Part shown: positions 45,279-57,413 of the stretch, piece by piece
Layout: the number at the start of each line of letters is the position of its first letter
Position numbering within the stretch: position 1 is the first letter of the stretch
The notes under the pieces: model-generated
The model's input: the letters and a program-made list of their open reading frames with translations, nothing else
What the model was told of the DNA's origin: nothing
Database searches by the model: none
Position numbers and translations under genes: made by a program
From: Phymatolithon calcareum
Taxonomy: Eukaryota; Rhodophyta; Florideophyceae; Hapalidiales
Length of the DNA stretch: 64,000 bases
Assembly: GCA_977006965.1 (NCBI GenBank)
Contig: OZ345353.1
Location: forward strand, 62,001 to 126,000
Direction of reading: 5' to 3'

Positions 45279-47396
45279 TACTGCCCGACCTTACTTGACT
45301 TCCGATTGCTAAAACACTTGCGTCGATCGATCTCCACGCTTCCTTGGATGCCTCTTTCCGCCCAACCTCCATCTACGACATCACACTCTTATATGCACCT
45401 GCACCACCTTCTAGTCTCCCCGCTTCCCGCTCGTTTCCGATGCTCTTCGAGCGACAAAACGTGCCCACTCCTTTCCTATGAAAGGGCAACTCATAGGTGA
45501 GGCGGGAAACAGTGCTAGCGATATTCGGATATTCTTTTCCGTGCTACCATATGTTGACATTCATGTGAACATCGAAATGGTGTGCCCAGTGGGCGAGTCA
45601 GAAAGGCAGTTCTATGATACAGGAGATGTGTACGATATGCTTCGTGTTCATGCATGTGATGCACTATCTGTTGTCATCTTCAACCTGCCTCCGTTGTGAC
45701 GAAAATCAATCTGAGAAAGTATGATATAATACTTTGGACCGAGTGCGTTGATTGAGCTTTTTGATCACCAACGCTCACTACAGTCCACTACGATGGGCAA
45801 AGTGACGGAATGCGAATGCAAACAATCAGTGAAACGCCGAGTGGGAGAGAAATTCGAATGAAGGTGATGGTGGGAGACTGAAGCGCGTTGAATAGATTGT
45901 AGCGAGAACCTGCGCTGTTACTGTAGTTGAGACCTTGAGAGATTTTAAAATAAAACCCCATGCACTTCCTCTACACCTTTACGTAGCCCAAGCATGTTTA
46001 ATGCCCGTAAACATAGCTGCCTTCTGTCAACACGGAGCGCACTGTAGTGTACTGCGTTCAGTTGAATCAAAGGGCCGGGTCCGGTTTCGGCTGCACGTTC
46101 GGTTTCGGTTTAGGTGGTGTCGTAGTGAGCTTCGTCCTTCCCCGTTTCCGTTGGCATCTGGTTCGAGGTTTTAAAACTATATAGAGAGGTGCAGTTTGTG
46201 GAGGTGACAATGAAAGTTGGAAAGTTGCAGGGATGTTGTAGGGATCTATTTTTGTAGGCATGTTTTGTTTCAAGCTCTAATCTGATGAAGTTTGTTGTGC
46301 GAAATTGCACATTTAAGTTTCGTAGAGACGGTGAGGCGAAGAGGTGGAAATGTTAGGACGGGGTTGTGAGGGTCGGTGACGCCTGAAGGCTGGAAAACGA
46401 ATTGTTTGGAAAATCGTGTACTGTAAGGGTGCTGCAGTAGTGTAGTTGGAGGGAAGGGATTGAGGGATGCCGCCAATGTGTCGAAAGAACAACAAGCTAC
46501 ATCCAGTACTTGTGTACTGCCTTTTTGATGATGGTTTTCAAAAAATGTGTGAATTTAGAAAGTAAGCGATAAAAGTTGATTGTGGTGCGGAAAACGGCGG
46601 TAGCTTGAAAAAGAAGTGGTTTCGAGCATCGGCGAGAGGAGAGGGAGGTAGTGGAAGCGTGAGAAGGGCGTAAAAAGGACGTTTACAAAAAAATTGCCTC
46701 CGGCCGGCAGGGCCTCAAAACATTATATTTTTAATGTTTAATGTTTTCACACATGTTTTCGCAACTGCTTTTCTTCAGAATTCTCAAAAAAAGTGCCACA
46801 CCTTTCTGTCCCATGCTCACTTCAACCAGGTCCATGTGCAAACTGTAGAAGCGCTAAGAACCCCTCACTCGCCATTCCATTCCTTTACGAGAAGGTAACA
46901 CACCACAGTTGTTGCGCTTGCTCAATAAGACTTGCCTCAAGTTGGGACACATGCTACCTTCTCCATAAAATACACTTAATGACGAATAAGATTGCCACTG
47001 AATACTCAAACATGGTGCTGTTACACTCTTCGCACCATGCCTTTACAGTAACAAAAATGATGATTACATAGTAGGAGAAACAGAATCGGAGTCAGAATCA
47101 GGCACGGTGCCCGTGTCTGCTGACTTCACCAGTCGCGTACAACACAGTGAAAGAAGGGCTTGAGGTTTGCGGCAAGTTAGGACTAACGTTGCTGTGGCAA
47201 GGCACGGCGTGGTTCACCGAGAAGAAACGGCAGATGTCATTGGAAGTGGCTTTGAAAGAGCACGTTTCTTTACTAAAACCGTAAAAGAGCTGAGAAACTA
47301 ACGACTCGTAGCGACTCCAGCGCATGCCGCATCCTTGCCGAGCACCAGGCGCACTCCAGCCGACCGCACGTCACCAGCATACACCCGCACGCTCGT

Positions 47397-47705
47397 TTAT
47401 TTACAACCCATCTCGTTGAACCTGTCCGTGCACCACACCACACTGCCCCAAACCCTTCCCGCGCCGCAGTCCTTGATGCACCGCGTACACCTCACGCACC
47501 GGTTCCGGCAGCTTCTGCTGCGTCTGCACGCCGCCCCTGTTCCTCTGCCCTTCCACGCATTCCATCCCTTCCAGCATGCGCCCCCCTGCAGGATGCACCT
47601 ACTAGCATCCTGCCCCTTGGCTCTTTCTCCGAACAGCGCTACTAGTAACACTAGGCCGGTGAACGCCACGAAGCTGAGCTTGAATCCTGCCATTGCTGCC
47701 TTCAC
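47397..47705 (-). CDS. Secreted 10-cysteine basic peptide, array copy 7
   Basis: Identical protein. Unit 46660-49086, with A at the variable base (48991). Confidence 0.68.
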   Translation of the reverse strand: MKAAMAGFKLSFVAFTGLVLLVALFGERAKGQDASRCILQGGACWKGWNAWKGRGTGAACRRSRSCRNRCVRCTRCIKDCGAGRVWGSVVWCTDRFNEMGCK

Positions 47706-49823
47706 TACTGCCCGACCTTACTTGACTTCCGATTGCTAAAACACTTGCGTCGATCGATCTCCACGCTTCCTTGGATGCCTCTTTCCGCCCAACCTCCATC
47801 TACGACATCACACTCTTATATGCACCTGCACCACCTTCTAGTCTCCCCGCTTCCCGCTCGTTTCCGATGCTCTTCGAGCGACAAAACGTGCCCACTCCTT
47901 TCCTATGAAAGGGCAACTCATAGGTGAGGCGGGAAACAGTGCTAGCGATATTCGGATATTCTTTTCCGTGCTACCATATGTTGACATTCATGTGAACATC
48001 GAAATGGTGTGCCCAGTGGGCGAGTCAGAAAGGCAGTTCTATGATACAGGAGATGTGTACGATATGCTTCGTGTTCATGCATGTGATGCACTATCTGTTG
48101 TCATCTTCAACCTGCCTCCGTTGTGACGAAAATCAATCTGAGAAAGTATGATATAATACTTTGGACCGAGTGCGTTGATTGAGCTTTTTGATCACCAACG
48201 CTCACTACAGTCCACTACGATGGGCAAAGTGACGGAATGCGAATGCAAACAATCAGTGAAACGCCGAGTGGGAGAGAAATTCGAATGAAGGTGATGGTGG
48301 GAGACTGAAGCGCGTTGAATAGATTGTAGCGAGAACCTGCGCTGTTACTGTAGTTGAGACCTTGAGAGATTTTAAAATAAAACCCCATGCACTTCCTCTA
48401 CACCTTTACGTAGCCCAAGCATGTTTAATGCCCGTAAACATAGCTGCCTTCTGTCAACACGGAGCGCACTGTAGTGTACTGCGTTCAGTTGAATCAAAGG
48501 GCCGGGTCCGGTTTCGGCTGCACGTTCGGTTTCGGTTTAGGTGGTGTCGTAGTGAGCTTCGTCCTTCCCCGTTTCCGTTGGCATCTGGTTCGAGGTTTTA
48601 AAACTATATAGAGAGGTGCAGTTTGTGGAGGTGACAATGAAAGTTGGAAAGTTGCAGGGATGTTGTAGGGATCTATTTTTGTAGGCATGTTTTGTTTCAA
48701 GCTCTAATCTGATGAAGTTTGTTGTGCGAAATTGCACATTTAAGTTTCGTAGAGACGGTGAGGCGAAGAGGTGGAAATGTTAGGACGGGGTTGTGAGGGT
48801 CGGTGACGCCTGAAGGCTGGAAAACGAATTGTTTGGAAAATCGTGTACTGTAAGGGTGCTGCAGTAGTGTAGTTGGAGGGAAGGGATTGAGGGATGCCGC
48901 CAATGTGTCGAAAGAACAACAAGCTACATCCAGTACTTGTGTACTGCCTTTTTGATGATGGTTTTCAAAAAATGTGTGAATTTAGAAAGTAAGCGATAAA
49001 AGTTGATTGTGGTGCGGAAAACGGCGGTAGCTTGAAAAAGAAGTGGTTTCGAGCATCGGCGAGAGGAGAGGGAGGTAGTGGAAGCGTGAGAAGGGCGTAA
49101 AAAGGACGTTTACAAAAAAATTGCCTCCGGCCGGCAGGGCCTCAAAACATTATATTTTTAATGTTTAATGTTTTCACACATGTTTTCGCAACTGCTTTTC
49201 TTCAGAATTCTCAAAAAAAGTGCCACACCTTTCTGTCCCATGCTCACTTCAACCAGGTCCATGTGCAAACTGTAGAAGCGCTAAGAACCCCTCACTCGCC
49301 ATTCCATTCCTTTACGAGAAGGTAACACACCACAGTTGTTGCGCTTGCTCAATAAGACTTGCCTCAAGTTGGGACACATGCTACCTTCTCCATAAAATAC
49401 ACTTAATGACGAATAAGATTGCCACTGAATACTCAAACATGGTGCTGTTACACTCTTCGCACCATGCCTTTACAGTAACAAAAATGATGATTACATAGTA
49501 GGAGAAACAGAATCGGAGTCAGAATCAGGCACGGTGCCCGTGTCTGCTGACTTCACCAGTCGCGTACAACACAGTGAAAGAAGGGCTTGAGGTTTGCGGC
49601 AAGTTAGGACTAACGTTGCTGTGGCAAGGCACGGCGTGGTTCACCGAGAAGAAACGGCAGATGTCATTGGAAGTGGCTTTGAAAGAGCACGTTTCTTTAC
49701 TAAAACCGTAAAAGAGCTGAGAAACTAACGACTCGTAGCGACTCCAGCGCATGCCGCATCCTTGCCGAGCACCAGGCGCACTCCAGCCGACCGCACGTCA
49801 CCAGCATACACCCGCACGCTCGT

Positions 49824-50132
49824 TTATTTACAACCCATCTCGTTGAACCTGTCCGTGCACCACACCACACTGCCCCAAACCCTTCCCGCGCCGCAGTCCT
49901 TGATGCACCGCGTACACCTCACGCACCGGTTCCGGCAGCTTCTGCTGCGTCTGCACGCCGCCCCTGTTCCTCTGCCCTTCCACGCATTCCATCCCTTCCA
50001 GCATGCGCCCCCCTGCAGGATGCACCTACTAGCATCCTGCCCCTTGGCTCTTTCTCCGAACAGCGCTACTAGTAACACTAGGCCGGTGAACGCCACGAAG
50101 CTGAGCTTGAATCCTGCCATTGCTGCCTTCAC
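49824..50132 (-). CDS. Secreted 10-cysteine basic peptide, array copy 8
   Basis: Identical protein. Unit 49087-51513, with A at the variable base (51418). Confidence 0.68.
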   Translation of the reverse strand: MKAAMAGFKLSFVAFTGLVLLVALFGERAKGQDASRCILQGGACWKGWNAWKGRGTGAACRRSRSCRNRCVRCTRCIKDCGAGRVWGSVVWCTDRFNEMGCK

Positions 50133-52250
50133 TACTGCCCGACCTTACTTGACTTCCGATTGCTAAAACACTTGCGTCGATCGATCTCCACGCTTCCTTG
50201 GATGCCTCTTTCCGCCCAACCTCCATCTACGACATCACACTCTTATATGCACCTGCACCACCTTCTAGTCTCCCCGCTTCCCGCTCGTTTCCGATGCTCT
50301 TCGAGCGACAAAACGTGCCCACTCCTTTCCTATGAAAGGGCAACTCATAGGTGAGGCGGGAAACAGTGCTAGCGATATTCGGATATTCTTTTCCGTGCTA
50401 CCATATGTTGACATTCATGTGAACATCGAAATGGTGTGCCCAGTGGGCGAGTCAGAAAGGCAGTTCTATGATACAGGAGATGTGTACGATATGCTTCGTG
50501 TTCATGCATGTGATGCACTATCTGTTGTCATCTTCAACCTGCCTCCGTTGTGACGAAAATCAATCTGAGAAAGTATGATATAATACTTTGGACCGAGTGC
50601 GTTGATTGAGCTTTTTGATCACCAACGCTCACTACAGTCCACTACGATGGGCAAAGTGACGGAATGCGAATGCAAACAATCAGTGAAACGCCGAGTGGGA
50701 GAGAAATTCGAATGAAGGTGATGGTGGGAGACTGAAGCGCGTTGAATAGATTGTAGCGAGAACCTGCGCTGTTACTGTAGTTGAGACCTTGAGAGATTTT
50801 AAAATAAAACCCCATGCACTTCCTCTACACCTTTACGTAGCCCAAGCATGTTTAATGCCCGTAAACATAGCTGCCTTCTGTCAACACGGAGCGCACTGTA
50901 GTGTACTGCGTTCAGTTGAATCAAAGGGCCGGGTCCGGTTTCGGCTGCACGTTCGGTTTCGGTTTAGGTGGTGTCGTAGTGAGCTTCGTCCTTCCCCGTT
51001 TCCGTTGGCATCTGGTTCGAGGTTTTAAAACTATATAGAGAGGTGCAGTTTGTGGAGGTGACAATGAAAGTTGGAAAGTTGCAGGGATGTTGTAGGGATC
51101 TATTTTTGTAGGCATGTTTTGTTTCAAGCTCTAATCTGATGAAGTTTGTTGTGCGAAATTGCACATTTAAGTTTCGTAGAGACGGTGAGGCGAAGAGGTG
51201 GAAATGTTAGGACGGGGTTGTGAGGGTCGGTGACGCCTGAAGGCTGGAAAACGAATTGTTTGGAAAATCGTGTACTGTAAGGGTGCTGCAGTAGTGTAGT
51301 TGGAGGGAAGGGATTGAGGGATGCCGCCAATGTGTCGAAAGAACAACAAGCTACATCCAGTACTTGTGTACTGCCTTTTTGATGATGGTTTTCAAAAAAT
51401 GTGTGAATTTAGAAAGTAAGCGATAAAAGTTGATTGTGGTGCGGAAAACGGCGGTAGCTTGAAAAAGAAGTGGTTTCGAGCATCGGCGAGAGGAGAGGGA
51501 GGTAGTGGAAGCGTGAGAAGGGCGTAAAAAGGACGTTTACAAAAAAATTGCCTCCGGCCGGCAGGGCCTCAAAACATTATATTTTTAATGTTTAATGTTT
51601 TCACACATGTTTTCGCAACTGCTTTTCTTCAGAATTCTCAAAAAAAGTGCCACACCTTTCTGTCCCATGCTCACTTCAACCAGGTCCATGTGCAAACTGT
51701 AGAAGCGCTAAGAACCCCTCACTCGCCATTCCATTCCTTTACGAGAAGGTAACACACCACAGTTGTTGCGCTTGCTCAATAAGACTTGCCTCAAGTTGGG
51801 ACACATGCTACCTTCTCCATAAAATACACTTAATGACGAATAAGATTGCCACTGAATACTCAAACATGGTGCTGTTACACTCTTCGCACCATGCCTTTAC
51901 AGTAACAAAAATGATGATTACATAGTAGGAGAAACAGAATCGGAGTCAGAATCAGGCACGGTGCCCGTGTCTGCTGACTTCACCAGTCGCGTACAACACA
52001 GTGAAAGAAGGGCTTGAGGTTTGCGGCAAGTTAGGACTAACGTTGCTGTGGCAAGGCACGGCGTGGTTCACCGAGAAGAAACGGCAGATGTCATTGGAAG
52101 TGGCTTTGAAAGAGCACGTTTCTTTACTAAAACCGTAAAAGAGCTGAGAAACTAACGACTCGTAGCGACTCCAGCGCATGCCGCATCCTTGCCGAGCACC
52201 AGGCGCACTCCAGCCGACCGCACGTCACCAGCATACACCCGCACGCTCGT

Positions 52251-52559
52251 TTATTTACAACCCATCTCGTTGAACCTGTCCGTGCACCACACCACACTGC
52301 CCCAAACCCTTCCCGCGCCGCAGTCCTTGATGCACCGCGTACACCTCACGCACCGGTTCCGGCAGCTTCTGCTGCGTCTGCACGCCGCCCCTGTTCCTCT
52401 GCCCTTCCACGCATTCCATCCCTTCCAGCATGCGCCCCCCTGCAGGATGCACCTACTAGCATCCTGCCCCTTGGCTCTTTCTCCGAACAGCGCTACTAGT
52501 AACACTAGGCCGGTGAACGCCACGAAGCTGAGCTTGAATCCTGCCATTGCTGCCTTCAC
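52251..52559 (-). CDS. Secreted 10-cysteine basic peptide, array copy 9
   Basis: Identical protein. Unit 51514-53940, with A at the variable base (53845), the last unit of the A block. Confidence 0.68.
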   Translation of the reverse strand: MKAAMAGFKLSFVAFTGLVLLVALFGERAKGQDASRCILQGGACWKGWNAWKGRGTGAACRRSRSCRNRCVRCTRCIKDCGAGRVWGSVVWCTDRFNEMGCK

Positions 52560-54677
52560 TACTGCCCGACCTTACTTGACTTCCGATTGCTAAAACACTT
52601 GCGTCGATCGATCTCCACGCTTCCTTGGATGCCTCTTTCCGCCCAACCTCCATCTACGACATCACACTCTTATATGCACCTGCACCACCTTCTAGTCTCC
52701 CCGCTTCCCGCTCGTTTCCGATGCTCTTCGAGCGACAAAACGTGCCCACTCCTTTCCTATGAAAGGGCAACTCATAGGTGAGGCGGGAAACAGTGCTAGC
52801 GATATTCGGATATTCTTTTCCGTGCTACCATATGTTGACATTCATGTGAACATCGAAATGGTGTGCCCAGTGGGCGAGTCAGAAAGGCAGTTCTATGATA
52901 CAGGAGATGTGTACGATATGCTTCGTGTTCATGCATGTGATGCACTATCTGTTGTCATCTTCAACCTGCCTCCGTTGTGACGAAAATCAATCTGAGAAAG
53001 TATGATATAATACTTTGGACCGAGTGCGTTGATTGAGCTTTTTGATCACCAACGCTCACTACAGTCCACTACGATGGGCAAAGTGACGGAATGCGAATGC
53101 AAACAATCAGTGAAACGCCGAGTGGGAGAGAAATTCGAATGAAGGTGATGGTGGGAGACTGAAGCGCGTTGAATAGATTGTAGCGAGAACCTGCGCTGTT
53201 ACTGTAGTTGAGACCTTGAGAGATTTTAAAATAAAACCCCATGCACTTCCTCTACACCTTTACGTAGCCCAAGCATGTTTAATGCCCGTAAACATAGCTG
53301 CCTTCTGTCAACACGGAGCGCACTGTAGTGTACTGCGTTCAGTTGAATCAAAGGGCCGGGTCCGGTTTCGGCTGCACGTTCGGTTTCGGTTTAGGTGGTG
53401 TCGTAGTGAGCTTCGTCCTTCCCCGTTTCCGTTGGCATCTGGTTCGAGGTTTTAAAACTATATAGAGAGGTGCAGTTTGTGGAGGTGACAATGAAAGTTG
53501 GAAAGTTGCAGGGATGTTGTAGGGATCTATTTTTGTAGGCATGTTTTGTTTCAAGCTCTAATCTGATGAAGTTTGTTGTGCGAAATTGCACATTTAAGTT
53601 TCGTAGAGACGGTGAGGCGAAGAGGTGGAAATGTTAGGACGGGGTTGTGAGGGTCGGTGACGCCTGAAGGCTGGAAAACGAATTGTTTGGAAAATCGTGT
53701 ACTGTAAGGGTGCTGCAGTAGTGTAGTTGGAGGGAAGGGATTGAGGGATGCCGCCAATGTGTCGAAAGAACAACAAGCTACATCCAGTACTTGTGTACTG
53801 CCTTTTTGATGATGGTTTTCAAAAAATGTGTGAATTTAGAAAGTAAGCGATAAAAGTTGATTGTGGTGCGGAAAACGGCGGTAGCTTGAAAAAGAAGTGG
53901 TTTCGAGCATCGGCGAGAGGAGAGGGAGGTAGTGGAAGCGTGAGAAGGGCGTAAAAAGGACGTTTACAAAAAAATTGCCTCCGGCCGGCAGGGCCTCAAA
54001 ACATTATATTTTTAATGTTTAATGTTTTCACACATGTTTTCGCAACTGCTTTTCTTCAGAATTCTCAAAAAAAGTGCCACACCTTTCTGTCCCATGCTCA
54101 CTTCAACCAGGTCCATGTGCAAACTGTAGAAGCGCTAAGAACCCCTCACTCGCCATTCCATTCCTTTACGAGAAGGTAACACACCACAGTTGTTGCGCTT
54201 GCTCAATAAGACTTGCCTCAAGTTGGGACACATGCTACCTTCTCCATAAAATACACTTAATGACGAATAAGATTGCCACTGAATACTCAAACATGGTGCT
54301 GTTACACTCTTCGCACCATGCCTTTACAGTAACAAAAATGATGATTACATAGTAGGAGAAACAGAATCGGAGTCAGAATCAGGCACGGTGCCCGTGTCTG
54401 CTGACTTCACCAGTCGCGTACAACACAGTGAAAGAAGGGCTTGAGGTTTGCGGCAAGTTAGGACTAACGTTGCTGTGGCAAGGCACGGCGTGGTTCACCG
54501 AGAAGAAACGGCAGATGTCATTGGAAGTGGCTTTGAAAGAGCACGTTTCTTTACTAAAACCGTAAAAGAGCTGAGAAACTAACGACTCGTAGCGACTCCA
54601 GCGCATGCCGCATCCTTGCCGAGCACCAGGCGCACTCCAGCCGACCGCACGTCACCAGCATACACCCGCACGCTCGT

Positions 54678-54986
54678 TTATTTACAACCCATCTCGTTGA
54701 ACCTGTCCGTGCACCACACCACACTGCCCCAAACCCTTCCCGCGCCGCAGTCCTTGATGCACCGCGTACACCTCACGCACCGGTTCCGGCAGCTTCTGCT
54801 GCGTCTGCACGCCGCCCCTGTTCCTCTGCCCTTCCACGCATTCCATCCCTTCCAGCATGCGCCCCCCTGCAGGATGCACCTACTAGCATCCTGCCCCTTG
54901 GCTCTTTCTCCGAACAGCGCTACTAGTAACACTAGGCCGGTGAACGCCACGAAGCTGAGCTTGAATCCTGCCATTGCTGCCTTCAC
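54678..54986 (-). CDS. Secreted 10-cysteine basic peptide, array copy 10
   Basis: Identical protein. Unit 53941-56367, with G again at the variable base (56272). Confidence 0.68.
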   Translation of the reverse strand: MKAAMAGFKLSFVAFTGLVLLVALFGERAKGQDASRCILQGGACWKGWNAWKGRGTGAACRRSRSCRNRCVRCTRCIKDCGAGRVWGSVVWCTDRFNEMGCK

Positions 54987-57104
54987 TACTGCCCGACCTT
55001 ACTTGACTTCCGATTGCTAAAACACTTGCGTCGATCGATCTCCACGCTTCCTTGGATGCCTCTTTCCGCCCAACCTCCATCTACGACATCACACTCTTAT
55101 ATGCACCTGCACCACCTTCTAGTCTCCCCGCTTCCCGCTCGTTTCCGATGCTCTTCGAGCGACAAAACGTGCCCACTCCTTTCCTATGAAAGGGCAACTC
55201 ATAGGTGAGGCGGGAAACAGTGCTAGCGATATTCGGATATTCTTTTCCGTGCTACCATATGTTGACATTCATGTGAACATCGAAATGGTGTGCCCAGTGG
55301 GCGAGTCAGAAAGGCAGTTCTATGATACAGGAGATGTGTACGATATGCTTCGTGTTCATGCATGTGATGCACTATCTGTTGTCATCTTCAACCTGCCTCC
55401 GTTGTGACGAAAATCAATCTGAGAAAGTATGATATAATACTTTGGACCGAGTGCGTTGATTGAGCTTTTTGATCACCAACGCTCACTACAGTCCACTACG
55501 ATGGGCAAAGTGACGGAATGCGAATGCAAACAATCAGTGAAACGCCGAGTGGGAGAGAAATTCGAATGAAGGTGATGGTGGGAGACTGAAGCGCGTTGAA
55601 TAGATTGTAGCGAGAACCTGCGCTGTTACTGTAGTTGAGACCTTGAGAGATTTTAAAATAAAACCCCATGCACTTCCTCTACACCTTTACGTAGCCCAAG
55701 CATGTTTAATGCCCGTAAACATAGCTGCCTTCTGTCAACACGGAGCGCACTGTAGTGTACTGCGTTCAGTTGAATCAAAGGGCCGGGTCCGGTTTCGGCT
55801 GCACGTTCGGTTTCGGTTTAGGTGGTGTCGTAGTGAGCTTCGTCCTTCCCCGTTTCCGTTGGCATCTGGTTCGAGGTTTTAAAACTATATAGAGAGGTGC
55901 AGTTTGTGGAGGTGACAATGAAAGTTGGAAAGTTGCAGGGATGTTGTAGGGATCTATTTTTGTAGGCATGTTTTGTTTCAAGCTCTAATCTGATGAAGTT
56001 TGTTGTGCGAAATTGCACATTTAAGTTTCGTAGAGACGGTGAGGCGAAGAGGTGGAAATGTTAGGACGGGGTTGTGAGGGTCGGTGACGCCTGAAGGCTG
56101 GAAAACGAATTGTTTGGAAAATCGTGTACTGTAAGGGTGCTGCAGTAGTGTAGTTGGAGGGAAGGGATTGAGGGATGCCGCCAATGTGTCGAAAGAACAA
56201 CAAGCTACATCCAGTACTTGTGTACTGCCTTTTTGATGATGGTTTTCAAAAAATGTGTGAATTTAGAAAGTGAGCGATAAAAGTTGATTGTGGTGCGGAA
56301 AACGGCGGTAGCTTGAAAAAGAAGTGGTTTCGAGCATCGGCGAGAGGAGAGGGAGGTAGTGGAAGCGTGAGAAGGGCGTAAAAAGGACGTTTACAAAAAA
56401 ATTGCCTCCGGCCGGCAGGGCCTCAAAACATTATATTTTTAATGTTTAATGTTTTCACACATGTTTTCGCAACTGCTTTTCTTCAGAATTCTCAAAAAAA
56501 GTGCCACACCTTTCTGTCCCATGCTCACTTCAACCAGGTCCATGTGCAAACTGTAGAAGCGCTAAGAACCCCTCACTCGCCATTCCATTCCTTTACGAGA
56601 AGGTAACACACCACAGTTGTTGCGCTTGCTCAATAAGACTTGCCTCAAGTTGGGACACATGCTACCTTCTCCATAAAATACACTTAATGACGAATAAGAT
56701 TGCCACTGAATACTCAAACATGGTGCTGTTACACTCTTCGCACCATGCCTTTACAGTAACAAAAATGATGATTACATAGTAGGAGAAACAGAATCGGAGT
56801 CAGAATCAGGCACGGTGCCCGTGTCTGCTGACTTCACCAGTCGCGTACAACACAGTGAAAGAAGGGCTTGAGGTTTGCGGCAAGTTAGGACTAACGTTGC
56901 TGTGGCAAGGCACGGCGTGGTTCACCGAGAAGAAACGGCAGATGTCATTGGAAGTGGCTTTGAAAGAGCACGTTTCTTTACTAAAACCGTAAAAGAGCTG
57001 AGAAACTAACGACTCGTAGCGACTCCAGCGCATGCCGCATCCTTGCCGAGCACCAGGCGCACTCCAGCCGACCGCACGTCACCAGCATACACCCGCACGC
57101 TCGT

Positions 57105-57413
57105 TTATTTACAACCCATCTCGTTGAACCTGTCCGTGCACCACACCACACTGCCCCAAACCCTTCCCGCGCCGCAGTCCTTGATGCACCGCGTACACCT
57201 CACGCACCGGTTCCGGCAGCTTCTGCTGCGTCTGCACGCCGCCCCTGTTCCTCTGCCCTTCCACGCATTCCATCCCTTCCAGCATGCGCCCCCCTGCAGG
57301 ATGCACCTACTAGCATCCTGCCCCTTGGCTCTTTCTCCGAACAGCGCTACTAGTAACACTAGGCCGGTGAACGCCACGAAGCTGAGCTTGAATCCTGCCA
57401 TTGCTGCCTTCAC
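57105..57413 (-). CDS. Secreted 10-cysteine basic peptide, array copy 11
   Basis: Identical protein in the last full unit (56368-58794), with G at the variable base (58699). The partial unit that follows ends well before its peptide gene would begin. Confidence 0.68.
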   Translation of the reverse strand: MKAAMAGFKLSFVAFTGLVLLVALFGERAKGQDASRCILQGGACWKGWNAWKGRGTGAACRRSRSCRNRCVRCTRCIKDCGAGRVWGSVVWCTDRFNEMGCK

